15,581 bases of DNA from Spirochaetia bacterium (lineage in GTDB: Bacteria; Spirochaetota; Spirochaetia; Sphaerochaetales; Sphaerochaetaceae). A program made the position numbers and the translations under genes. Shown here piece after piece: positions 8,768-15,559 of this stretch; position 1 is the stretch's first letter; every line of letters begins with the position of its first letter. The stretch covers positions 1 to 15,581 of the forward strand of contig SABI01000031.1 of the NCBI GenBank assembly GCA_009929055.1. Reading direction: 5' to 3'. The notes beneath the pieces are model-generated. The model was not told the origin of the DNA. It was given only the letters and a program-made list of their open reading frames with translations, and ran no database searches.

Positions 8768-9450
8768 TCTCCCTTCTCCTTTAGAACATTAATTGCAAAC
8801 TCTTTATCTTCATATACAGTTGGGTCATTAAATTCTTTTAGAGCCCAAATTCTTTCCACACAGGTTCCACATTTTCCACAGTGAATTTCTCCTCCTTTAT
8901 AGCAAGACCAGGTCTTTGAGTAGTCAACTCCCACTGAAGTACCAATTCTAGCTATGTCCTTTTTAGTCATAACTGTGTAGGGAGCATATAGTGAAACCTT
9001 TCCTCCTGTACCTAGTGTAATTGCCTCACTTAAAGCTGATACAAAGTTCTGGCTACAGTCTGGGTATTGAGCATCATCACCAAAATGATTAGCCATCATA
9101 ACTGTAGATAGGTTATGTGACTGAGCTATACCAGCTGCTACACTTAGTAGAATACCATTTCTAAAGGGTACTACTGTTTGAGCCATATTATCAGCAGCAT
9201 AGTGACCTTCTGGTACAAAAGTTGCACCTTGTAATAGAGTTGACTTGAAGTGTTTGAATGCTTCCTGCATATCAATCCATAGTAAGGGAGTCTTAAGCAT
9301 ATCACAGTTTAACTGTGCTTGTTTAAACTCCTTAATGTTATGGTTTGCACCATAGTTAAAACAAATAGCTAGTGCTATATCATCTCTCTTATGGTGTAAT
9401 AATGTAGTACTGTCCATACCCCCACTTAAAATTAATAAACTATCCTTCAT
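8761..9450 (-). CDS. queC: 7-cyano-7-deazaguanine (preQ0) synthase
   Basis: This 229-residue ATP-dependent enzyme converts 7-carboxy-7-deazaguanine to preQ0. The PP-loop SGGMDS is at 9-14 near the N-terminus. The FRNG signature (96-99), YPDCS (129-133) and C-terminal zinc cysteines C183, C191, C194 and C197 are all present, so the enzyme appears complete. There is no glutamine amidotransferase domain fused to it, so this is not the Gat-QueC that leads to archaeosine. The start overlaps the dpdA-like stop by 11 bases and has GGAGG seven bases upstream. Length matches bacterial QueC (about 220-235). The product would be the substrate for QueF. Confidence 0.96.
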   Translation of the reverse strand: MKDSLLILSGGMDSTTLLHHKRDDIALAICFNYGANHNIKEFKQAQLNCDMLKTPLLWIDMQEAFKHFKSTLLQGATFVPEGHYAADNMAQTVVPFRNGILLSVAAGIAQSHNLSTVMMANHFGDDAQYPDCSQNFVSALSEAITLGTGGKVSLYAPYTVMTKKDIARIGTSVGVDYSKTWSCYKGGEIHCGKCGTCVERIWALKEFNDPTVYEDKEFAINVLKEKGEW

Positions 9451-10138
9451 AATATTCCTCCACTAATGAGTTTACCCACTGTAAATTATGCAACACTATT
9501 GGGTTTCTAGGTGCTACATATTGATTAAAGTCTACACTAGTTGTGTCCTTTGAAACTTGCCTGTCAATCTTGTGACCCAACTGACCTTGCCATACTGGCA
9601 TTGAAGTGTCCCAGGAATGAATATAGTTCTTAAAGGGACTAAGTAGTGCAAGTTCCCACATGCTATCTGTTCCACCCAAAAGGTGAATTTTTTTACTAGC
9701 TAATACAGGCATATAGTCCTTGAACAAGTTATATCTTGCACCTATAGCATGCCTTCTCTCAAAGTGTTCCTCTGATACCCCCACTAAATGAACTGTGGGG
9801 TCTTCCATAAACTCATGAAATTGCTCAACAGTTTTGGGTATACACATACACTTAAATCCTGCTTTAATAAACTCCTTCTGGCCATCTCTTGTACCATCAG
9901 GACATACTAAGTATACACATTTAGCTTTTTTAAGCATTCTAGCTGCTTTTATAATATCTTCAGGAGGTAAACTGTAACCTAGCTCAAAATAACTATTGTC
10001 AAGTATAACTGGAACTGTTACCTCACCCATTGCATCTGAATAGGCCTCATTACCTAGCATTAAGTGGGTAAGAGCCATCTCCATAGTATTACCAACCTTA
10101 CCTATAAGGTTTACAGGTGTTATGTTAATAAAGTGCAT
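9440..10138 (-). CDS. dpdA: DpdA-like DNA guanine transglycosylase (TGT superfamily), short form
   Basis: This 232-residue protein resembles the phage DpdA branch of the tRNA-guanine transglycosylase fold. Such enzymes swap guanine in DNA for a 7-deazaguanine base. Visible features are DNSYFE (47-52; D47 a candidate catalytic Asp), VCPDG (78-82; D81), a GVSEE segment (120-124), HLLGG (152-156), and SWDTS (176-180; D178 a candidate nucleophile by analogy). I do not see the C-x-C-x2-C zinc site of tRNA TGT. Bacterial DpdA and TGT are much longer (about 350-420), so this is a compact version. It lies between queC (11-base overlap) and queE (1-base overlap), with AGGAG upstream of the start. That context strongly supports DNA rather than tRNA modification. 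Residue roles are inferred, and the family call is from similarity as I recall it, not from a search. Confidence 0.78.
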   Translation of the reverse strand: MHFINITPVNLIGKVGNTMEMALTHLMLGNEAYSDAMGEVTVPVILDNSYFELGYSLPPEDIIKAARMLKKAKCVYLVCPDGTRDGQKEFIKAGFKCMCIPKTVEQFHEFMEDPTVHLVGVSEEHFERRHAIGARYNLFKDYMPVLASKKIHLLGGTDSMWELALLSPFKNYIHSWDTSMPVWQGQLGHKIDRQVSKDTTSVDFNQYVAPRNPIVLHNLQWVNSLVEEYYEG

Positions 10139-10725
10139 TATTCCACTCCTATTAGTTTGTGTAGTTGAGGACTCAATCTTACATCATGCTTTGTAGCTAG
10201 TCTCATAGCAACCCTCATACTCTCTGGATTAATTGTGTTTAGTCCATTAATTGGCTGCAAGGAAACTGTAACTCCCTGACCCTTCCAGTACTCAATCTCA
10301 GTTTCAACTCTATCATAGTCAATAGCAGATACAAGTAGTTTTACTTCTGTCCAAAAACCTTTAGGTCTAGGGGCATACTTTTTAGGTGATAGTGTAACTG
10401 TATCTGCATCCTCCACATTTAAAAAACTAAATCCATTAGTTTCAACTTGAACCTCATACCCCTCATCCTGAAGGAACCAGATTAGTGGATTAATATCATT
10501 AATACTAGGTTCTCCCCCTGTTATAACAACTAGTTTAGTTTCAACTAATTCTGCAATAGCTTCTGCAGTTAAGTTCTTAACTAGGTTAAGTTGAGTATGC
10601 TTGGGCTCATCACAGAATGGGCACTTTAAGTTACAACCAAATAGCCTGATAAATGTAGCAGGCCTACCCATATGAATACCCTCACCTTGAATTGAGGTAA
10701 AGCTTTCTACAACCTTATAGTGCAT
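10138..10725 (-). CDS. queE: 7-carboxy-7-deazaguanine synthase
   Basis: A radical SAM enzyme (195 residues from the start chosen here) that converts 6-carboxytetrahydropterin to 7-carboxy-7-deazaguanine. The QGEG motif is at 13-16, the [4Fe-4S]-binding CX3CX2C motif is C31, C35 and C38, and the SAM-binding GGEP is at 70-73. Upstream in-frame Met codons would give 218 residues. I chose the ATG at 10725 because AAAGG lies seven bases before it and the protein then begins MHYKVVESFTSIQGEG, a normal QueE N-terminus. From this start the gene overlaps the queD stop (10715-10717) by 11 bases. It is followed by the dpdA-like start at a TAATG overlap. Confidence 0.95.
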   Translation of the reverse strand: MHYKVVESFTSIQGEGIHMGRPATFIRLFGCNLKCPFCDEPKHTQLNLVKNLTAEAIAELVETKLVVITGGEPSINDINPLIWFLQDEGYEVQVETNGFSFLNVEDADTVTLSPKKYAPRPKGFWTEVKLLVSAIDYDRVETEIEYWKGQGVTVSLQPINGLNTINPESMRVAMRLATKHDVRLSPQLHKLIGVE

Positions 10726-11191
10726 TTCTAAACCTTTCAGGTATGTTATAGTACTTAACTGACTCTCCATAGAAAGGTTTTGGCCTATCTGCAACAGCCC
10801 AACCTGTTAATGTTTCTTGAACTCTTACCTCTACAATAGGCAACTTTTGGTTAATCATTTCTCTAAATACATGGTGAGCCATACCTTCTGCAGTTGGGTT
10901 ATAGTCAACTACCATAAGCCTAATGTGAAGCAAACTCTCAATCTGCATAACAAGAGGCAGCATGATATCCTTGTCATAAACAATTAGTGAGTGGTCAAAT
11001 GACTCAAAGAAACTATTCATTTTATCCTTTACCTCACCAAAGTCCATTACCATAGCATCATCATTTAGATGCTCACTCTCTAATGTAACTTCCATTAGGT
11101 ATGAGTGTCCATGAATTGACTGGCACTTCTTGCTGTAGCTAGACACTAGTCTATGAGCTACTTCCAGTTTAAACTGTTTAGTTACTTTCAT
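10715..11191 (-). CDS. queD: 6-carboxy-5,6,7,8-tetrahydropterin synthase
   Basis: This 158-residue enzyme would convert dihydroneopterin triphosphate (the FolE product) to 6-carboxytetrahydropterin, the QueE substrate. The zinc histidines H13, H27 and H29 are visible as AHR and CQSIHGH. The catalytic C23 and the D66-H67 pair (FDHSLI) are in place, as is the C-terminal Glu in QET (E126). It is somewhat longer than bacterial QueD (about 120), with an extended tail after residue 140. The start shares ATGA with the MazG stop (4-base overlap) and has GGGAG upstream. An alternative identity as a plain 6-pyruvoyltetrahydropterin synthase homologue is less likely, given the four other pathway genes. 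Confidence 0.95.
   Translation of the reverse strand: MKVTKQFKLEVAHRLVSSYSKKCQSIHGHSYLMEVTLESEHLNDDAMVMDFGEVKDKMNSFFESFDHSLIVYDKDIMLPLVMQIESLLHIRLMVVDYNPTAEGMAHHVFREMINQKLPIVEVRVQETLTGWAVADRPKPFYGESVKYYNIPERFRNAL
10733..10737 (-). promoter_or_regulatory. Ribosome binding site that decides the queE start
   Basis: AAAGG on the minus strand, 7 bases from the ATG at 10725-10723. This supports the shorter QueE, starting MHYKVV. The farther upstream Met codons would lengthen the overlap with queD without adding known QueE sequence. Confidence 0.75.
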
Positions 11192-11544
11192 TTTTCCAAC
11201 TCCCTTCTTTCATTTACAAGGTCTCTTTCAAGTGCTTGTACTGTTTCAAACTTACTAGGATACCTTACTTTTAACTTATTGATAACTCTATTCTGCTCTT
11301 TTGAGAAGTCAGTGTTGAGTACATCCATAGCAATAGCTAAGTACCAGAGTAAATCACCAATCTCTTCCTTTAAATTAGTTTCATCTAAAGGTTTACCATA
11401 GAACACATGCTTCTTTAATTGGTCTGTAAATTCAGCAGCCTCAGTTTGCATACCCATAGCAGCATGGAGCAATCTGTCTGTCCCAGGCTTTATGTTAAAC
11501 AAAGTTGATTCTGTTCTTAAACAGTCCTTTGTAAACTTATCCAT
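11188..11544 (-). CDS. MazG-like nucleotide pyrophosphohydrolase
   Basis: A 118-residue all-helical protein of the MazG/phage pyrophosphohydrolase family, which hydrolyses (d)NTPs to the monophosphate and pyrophosphate. The metal-binding motif of the family, EXXE then EXXD about 20 residues later, is present as EAAE (35-38) and EIGD (61-64). RYPSKF near residue 94 is also typical. In phages such proteins may affect nucleotide pools or lower host (p)ppGpp; the substrate is not readable here. The gene overlaps the DnaQ-like gene by 8 bases with AAAGGAG seven bases upstream, and overlaps queD by 4. It is separate from the MazZ-like protein at 13348-13680, so the phage encodes two related enzymes. 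Confidence 0.86.
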   Translation of the reverse strand: MDKFTKDCLRTESTLFNIKPGTDRLLHAAMGMQTEAAEFTDQLKKHVFYGKPLDETNLKEEIGDLLWYLAIAMDVLNTDFSKEQNRVINKLKVRYPSKFETVQALERDLVNERRELEK

Positions 11545-12124
11545 TTAACTTCTCCTTTATTTTATTAAAGATTGTTCTTGTAATGATAACATCCTGAAGT
11601 GCATCATGGAGCAAGTCAGTTGTATCAATATTGAAGTACTCTGCAATAGTACCTAATTTTTGGTTATAAGTTTCACCCATAACACCCATGAACTGCAATG
11701 CTTTTACTAATTCAAACACATCAATTTGCTTCCACTTAAAGAAAGAATCAAACTTAACCTGGCATAGTTCAAATGCTTCCTCAATAAAGTACTTATCAAA
11801 AGTACTATTGTTGTATCCAATTAGTAATGCTTTTGTTTTGTACTTTGAACTCCAAGTATAAACTTTGTTCTTTATAATGTTTACACATGAAGCTAGACTT
11901 GGGTAAGAAGCAAAATCCTCCTCTTTGTAGCCATTTACTTTTAGAGCATACTCACTAATAGTAACAGGTCTTGGGTAAGAGTAGGGATTTACATTCTCAT
12001 TAATTGTATCAACTACCACACCATTAATTACAATTTGGCAGGAGAACTGCACTACTGCAGCTCCATCCTCAATTTTAAGTCCAGTGGTTTCAAAGTCATA
12101 CCACACTTCTACTTCAGTTTTCAT
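11537..12124 (-). CDS. DnaQ-like DEDDh 3'-5' exonuclease
   Basis: This 195-residue protein has all motifs of the DEDDh exonuclease group: DFETTG (10-15; D10, E12), N106 to D110 in the NNSTFDK stretch (motif II), and the final HDALQD (173-178; H173, D178). It would digest single-stranded DNA or RNA from the 3' end. The polymerase in this operon has its own 3'-5' exonuclease motifs, so this is a second, stand-alone nuclease. It may serve repair, primer or recombination processing, or nucleotide scavenging. The start shares ATGA with the QueF stop. The ribosome site (CAGGT) is weak, so coupling to QueF translation is likely. It sits inside the deazaguanine gene group, with no known enzymatic role there. 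Confidence 0.9.
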   Translation of the reverse strand: MKTEVEVWYDFETTGLKIEDGAAVVQFSCQIVINGVVVDTINENVNPYSYPRPVTISEYALKVNGYKEEDFASYPSLASCVNIIKNKVYTWSSKYKTKALLIGYNNSTFDKYFIEEAFELCQVKFDSFFKWKQIDVFELVKALQFMGVMGETYNQKLGTIAEYFNIDTTDLLHDALQDVIITRTIFNKIKEKLNG

Positions 12125-12579
12125 ACTAGTTGACCTGCTTTTAGCAATGAGGTAAAACTATAACCTACTTCTACAATAGTAGTTACATTGCCTCTGGGCA
12201 TCATCTCAAGTTTTACATACAGATGCTTGGGACTCAAACCTGCTAGTAATGTGTTGTAAACCTCATTGGCTAAATCCTCATGGCTTATGTTTACATTTCT
12301 AAATGAGTTAATCCATAGTTTAAATGCCTTCAACTCAACTGTATGGTCTCTGGGACAAAACTCAACTGTAATTTTACCACTATCAGGATAACCACTAACA
12401 GGACACAATGCAGACACCTCAGGGTGTATCATTGTAACCCAGTAGTTGTTTGCTGTATGCTCCTGTTTTAATTGCCAAAATACTAAATCCTCATCAGGAT
12501 TAAACTGCTCAATAATATTTCTTCCATATCTAGTAGCTTCACTACCCTCTTTACTTCTCTCTTTTGCAAACTCATTCAT
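12121..12579 (-). CDS. queF: NADPH-dependent preQ0 reductase (QueF)
   Basis: Reduces the nitrile of preQ0 to the aminomethyl of preQ1 using NADPH. From the start chosen, the protein is 152 residues. The catalytic Cys lies in ALCP (C59) and the Asp in GYPDS (D66), seven residues apart as in Bacillus QueF (C55, D62). The NADPH motif ELKAFKLW (82-89) matches E(S/L)K(S/A)hK(L/Y)(Y/F/W), and the substrate pair is H100-E101. All residues keep a constant +4 offset to Bacillus QueF as I remember it. That argues for a true reductase and against QueF-L, the archaeosine amidinotransferase, which lacks this motif. An in-frame ATG at 12609 would add 10 residues, but the AGGAG at 12586-12590 lies 6 bases before 12579. 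It starts one base after the 5' exonuclease stop. Confidence 0.95.
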   Translation of the reverse strand: MNEFAKERSKEGSEATRYGRNIIEQFNPDEDLVFWQLKQEHTANNYWVTMIHPEVSALCPVSGYPDSGKITVEFCPRDHTVELKAFKLWINSFRNVNISHEDLANEVYNTLLAGLSPKHLYVKLEMMPRGNVTTIVEVGYSFTSLLKAGQLV

Positions 12580-12580
12580 A

Positions 12581-13381
12581 TTATTCTCCTGGTGCCATCC
12601 AAAGGTCAATAGTGCAGTCCTTTGATAGTTGGTTCATATTGACTAATCTCATAGTTAATAAAGCCTCTTTCTCACTCATACCTGCCTTCTTATATTGAGC
12701 TACAACCTCTTGCCATAACTCAACCTCATCAACCATCTCACCAATAATCTTTTCAGCAGTCTTAGGCCCACAACCTTTAATACCCTGAATACCATCAGCA
12801 CTATCCCCCATTAAACATTGGTAGAAAGGAAACTGAATAGCTTTCTTAGCATCAGTTACAATCCACTTCATTGGTATATTATACTTAATACTTTGGTAAT
12901 AGTTAAAATGCCTACCCTCAACTGCATTTAGTACATCCTTGTCTACAGCACAAAGTACATACTTGTCTGAGTTATGTTTCTTAGCCCAAACTACATAATC
13001 ATCTGCCTCAAAGTCCCTGTGTAACTTACCCTCAAACTCTTTAACCAACATTTCCTTTAAGTCTCTTAAACCTTCAGGGTATCTGGTTGTGGCTCTGTTA
13101 GCCTTGTAAGAACTAGTTAGTTTGTGTCTAAAGGTTGAGCCAGTTGAGAAATGAAGCTCAACATCCTTACAACCTGTAGCCACTCTAATGTCCTCAATCC
13201 TTACCTTAGCCTCACTTAAAGCAAAGTCAAGGTTGATGGAATAACCCACCTCATCATCACCCATCTCACATACACTACAAGTAGCATAGGCAATAGTATC
13301 AGCATCCACTAATGCAATTTTATCATTAGGTTCTGCCCCTTCTACACCTAATCCAGAGTTAATTTTTGTTTCACTAAACAT
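12581..13381 (-). CDS. 5'-3' exonuclease / flap endonuclease (FEN-like)
   Basis: This 266-residue protein belongs to the 5' nuclease family of T5 D15, T7 gp6 and the polymerase I N-terminal domain. It removes 5' flaps and RNA primers. Motifs are VDAD (25-28, D26 and D28), YKANR (92-96), EADD (125-128), DKD (147-149), and GDSADGIQGIKGCGPKTA (192-209), which holds D193, D196 and the helix-hairpin-helix. The whole acidic set is present, so it appears active. The start at 13381 has only a weak purine-rich stretch upstream (AAGAAAGAAG), so coupling to the preceding gene is likely; the overlap with it is 34 bases. I see no better start, because the next Met is at residue 40, past the first catalytic motif. 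Together with the polymerase and ligase it gives a lagging-strand repair set. Confidence 0.9.
   Translation of the reverse strand: MFSETKINSGLGVEGAEPNDKIALVDADTIAYATCSVCEMGDDEVGYSINLDFALSEAKVRIEDIRVATGCKDVELHFSTGSTFRHKLTSSYKANRATTRYPEGLRDLKEMLVKEFEGKLHRDFEADDYVVWAKKHNSDKYVLCAVDKDVLNAVEGRHFNYYQSIKYNIPMKWIVTDAKKAIQFPFYQCLMGDSADGIQGIKGCGPKTAEKIIGEMVDEVELWQEVVAQYKKAGMSEKEALLTMRLVNMNQLSKDCTIDLWMAPGE
12586..12590 (-). promoter_or_regulatory. Ribosome binding site that decides the queF start
   Basis: AGGAG on the minus strand, 6 bases from the ATG at 12579-12577. It lies inside the last codons of the 5' exonuclease gene. The alternative ATG at 12609, inside that gene, has no comparable site at this distance. 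The 152-residue start also gives residue offsets that match Bacillus QueF. Confidence 0.8.
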
Positions 13382-13680
13382 GTATACTTCTTTCTTAATG
13401 AGATTATAAACAGTGCATTTGTAGCTACTTGAGCAATGTGGGGTAAACCACTCTCCTCATCTATATAGTTACCTTGCATATACTCAGACATATGTCTTAG
13501 CAATGCTGCCTCATATCTTTTGATGTCCTCTCTGGATGAGTTAACTCTCCAGTTCTCTTCTGGCTTAGGATACTTAATAATACCATAAGTCATAACCTTT
13601 GCAACTTCATCCATTGCATCAAAAGGTACTAAGTCATAGCGTAGCTTACCCAAATCTTGCTTAACAGGTGTACTGTCCAT
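13348..13680 (-). CDS. MazZ-like dATP/dGTP diphosphohydrolase domain protein (DUF5664)
   Basis: A 110-residue protein beginning with the family signature KxDxGKxRxDLxPxxA..EVAxVxxYGxxKYxxxNW. It is seen here as KQDLGKLRYDLVPFDAMDEV (7-26) and YGIIKYPKPEENW (32-44). RRYEAALLRH-like residues follow (KRYEAALLRHM, 54-64), then GLPHIAQVATNAL (78-90). This is the DUF5664, or dATP/dGTP diphosphohydrolase N-terminal, family. Its cyanophage S-2L member MazZ hydrolyses dGTP and dATP. It is in the MazG superfamily, so its likely role is to shape the dNTP pool. Its start overlaps the polymerase gene by 20 bases, with GAGGAGG six bases upstream, the best SD in the window. A purine-analogue link is unproven. 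Confidence 0.88.
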   Translation of the reverse strand: MDSTPVKQDLGKLRYDLVPFDAMDEVAKVMTYGIIKYPKPEENWRVNSSREDIKRYEAALLRHMSEYMQGNYIDEESGLPHIAQVATNALFIISLRKKYTCLVKQKLTLD

Positions 13681-15559
13681 TTATTGCCTCCTCAATATCA
13701 GTTTGGTATGTAGCCATACCTTCAAGTTTGTACTCATACTTAACTTCTCCATGCTCAATATCCTCCCAGTTGTAGTTTGCACTAACTGTTACTGGCATAG
13801 GCAAATCACTAATGGGTGCATTTTTCATAATCTGGAACCAAGCAACTTGGAAACATATTGCAAGTTTCTTAGCTACCTTCTCATATACTTCTGGATTATC
13901 TGGGGCATCAATAATAACAGCATCATGGATAAAGTTTACAATGAAGGAGTCATACTCCTTAGCTAAGTCTGCATACTTGTATAAATAATGTACTGCTAAT
14001 TTAGCTACCTCTGCACCACTACCCTGATTTCTAATATTGTTCAGGTCAGTATATTTTGATGCCTTGTATCTTCTACCAGATATAGTCTCATCCATGTTAG
14101 TCTTTGACTTTCCATTTCTAATATGCCAGGCCTTAATATCACTAAACCCATCCTTCCAGTCATCAAATGCTTTGGATACAACAGGAGTGGGTAACCAAAT
14201 GTTTGATAACTTACATACTGTACGCTGGAAATTCTGTTTTCCTCCTCCATAAAGTGCAAGGAAGTTTAACTGCTTAGCCACAAATCTGGGTCCCACACCT
14301 TCAGGAAGCAATGACTCATCTAGTTCAAGGTTTTGACTAGCATAGGTATGAAGGTCAATGCCTTTTCTATAAGCTATCTCCATATTACGCTCAGGCAGAA
14401 TAGCACAAATGCTTCTTAACTCAAGTTGTGAGTAGTCAGCATAAACTAGTATTCTTCCACTATCTGGTGTATGCCCCCACATGCTTTTCATTGTTCTTGG
14501 GTACTGGGATAGGTTTTCCCCATCTGACTGTACTCTGCCTGAAATAGCATGAGGACTAAAATGAGCCTTAATTCTTCCATTATGGTCCATAAAGCTTCTT
14601 GCTCTGTCTACAAAGTTTAGTCTCTTTAGAGCTTTTCTTTTCTCAATAATAAGCTTTGCATACTCTCTCTTTTGCTCAGAGTGCTTATACTCTGTCTCCA
14701 TAACTTTCTTTCCATTAGTTAGTGTAAACTCCTCACCTGTTACACCATCAGGTTTATTAGCTACCATTGCAAGTGCTTCTTCATCACTAACATGCTTTAA
14801 GCCCAGTAAATTTCTTACCTGAATATAACTATTAACATTAAAGTTAGCAGGTAACTGCTTAGTTAACTCAGCTAATAGTTTAGTATCATTTTCTACAATA
14901 TCCTGTAACTTCTTTGTATCCACAGGCATACCAAGCTCAGACATACTAAGAGCATGCTCAGCAGTTAGTTTATCCAGCTGGTATACAAAGTCATCCTTAT
15001 AGTGCTTAACAGCATTATATAGGTGGGGTAACTGGAACACATCTATTGCACCATACAGGTACTGCTCCTGTGTTAGGTCTCTTAAGCCCGAAAATCCTTC
15101 AATGTAGCCAAACTTAGTTTGTAGTCGTTCAAAACTCTCCTGCATATCTTTCTTGACTAACCCTTCCTTTTCATAGGGGTCATAACCAAGAACTCTTGTT
15201 AAGCACATATCTAGTGAGTACTTCTGCCATTCAGGATGAGCTAATCTTGATAGGTAGAAAGTGTCTTCCCATTGTTGAGGTATCTCAAACATCTGGCAAT
15301 CTGCTTTGAAGCAGTACAAGTCATAAAGAAAGTTATGACCAACTAGTTTACAGTTACGGATTAAGTCCCAAATTAACTCAACCTGGCCACTAAGAGCCTT
15401 AATGTCCAGGTTAAGAACTTGGTCCCAGCCCTCTTGATAGACTTGGACCAACCTAATATCTGAGTAGTACTTAGCCGTTTCTGTATCTACAAATAGGGGC
15501 TTGGAACTGTCAATAGCAGTTGCCAACTCTCTAGGAGTGCTTAATTTGTAGATACTCAT
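13661..15559 (-). CDS. polA: Family A DNA polymerase with 3'-5' exonuclease domain
   Basis: This 632-residue replicative-type polymerase resembles the T7 and PolI Klenow class. The 3'-5' exonuclease motifs are VDTET (24-28; D25, E27), HNFLYD (75-80), and YGAID (169-173). Polymerase motif A is DYSQLELR (375-382, D375). Motif B is R425, K429, F433, Y437 (RxxxKxxxFxxxYG), and motif C is HDA (545-547), where most members have HDE. The N-terminal 5' nuclease of bacterial PolI is absent and is supplied by the separate gene at 12581. The catalytic Asp D546 remains. Seven of the window's 14 CG dinucleotides lie between 13640 and 15477, six of them within this gene. The start at 15559 has no clear SD (upstream reads AAAGTTGTAGTAA), so it is probably coupled to a gene beyond the window. 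Confidence 0.94.
   Translation of the reverse strand: MSIYKLSTPRELATAIDSSKPLFVDTETAKYYSDIRLVQVYQEGWDQVLNLDIKALSGQVELIWDLIRNCKLVGHNFLYDLYCFKADCQMFEIPQQWEDTFYLSRLAHPEWQKYSLDMCLTRVLGYDPYEKEGLVKKDMQESFERLQTKFGYIEGFSGLRDLTQEQYLYGAIDVFQLPHLYNAVKHYKDDFVYQLDKLTAEHALSMSELGMPVDTKKLQDIVENDTKLLAELTKQLPANFNVNSYIQVRNLLGLKHVSDEEALAMVANKPDGVTGEEFTLTNGKKVMETEYKHSEQKREYAKLIIEKRKALKRLNFVDRARSFMDHNGRIKAHFSPHAISGRVQSDGENLSQYPRTMKSMWGHTPDSGRILVYADYSQLELRSICAILPERNMEIAYRKGIDLHTYASQNLELDESLLPEGVGPRFVAKQLNFLALYGGGKQNFQRTVCKLSNIWLPTPVVSKAFDDWKDGFSDIKAWHIRNGKSKTNMDETISGRRYKASKYTDLNNIRNQGSGAEVAKLAVHYLYKYADLAKEYDSFIVNFIHDAVIIDAPDNPEVYEKVAKKLAICFQVAWFQIMKNAPISDLPMPVTVSANYNWEDIEHGEVKYEYKLEGMATYQTDIEEAINGQYTC
13687..13693 (-). 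promoter_or_regulatory. Strong Shine-Dalgarno of the MazZ-like gene
   Basis: GAGGAGG on the minus strand ends 6 bases before the ATG at 13680. It lies within the last codons of the polymerase gene and supports efficient, coupled initiation. It also fixes the start at 13680. Confidence 0.8.

Noticed and set aside
8761..9450. Gat-QueC fusion leading to archaeosine in DNA
   Set aside because: QueC is normal length with no glutamine amidotransferase domain, and QueF is of the reductase type.
11153..11401. Short plus-strand frame opposite MazG/QueD
   Set aside because: Antisense to well-supported genes, with a composition typical of antisense shadow frames and no SD. The same applies to the small frames at 1070-1279, 1939-2163, 2264-2599, 5162-5380, 13703-13966, 14037-14252 and 14041-14259.
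8201..12579. The que genes serve host tRNA queuosine
   Set aside because: No QueA, QueG or normal tRNA TGT is seen; the transglycosylase is DpdA-like and embedded in phage replication genes.
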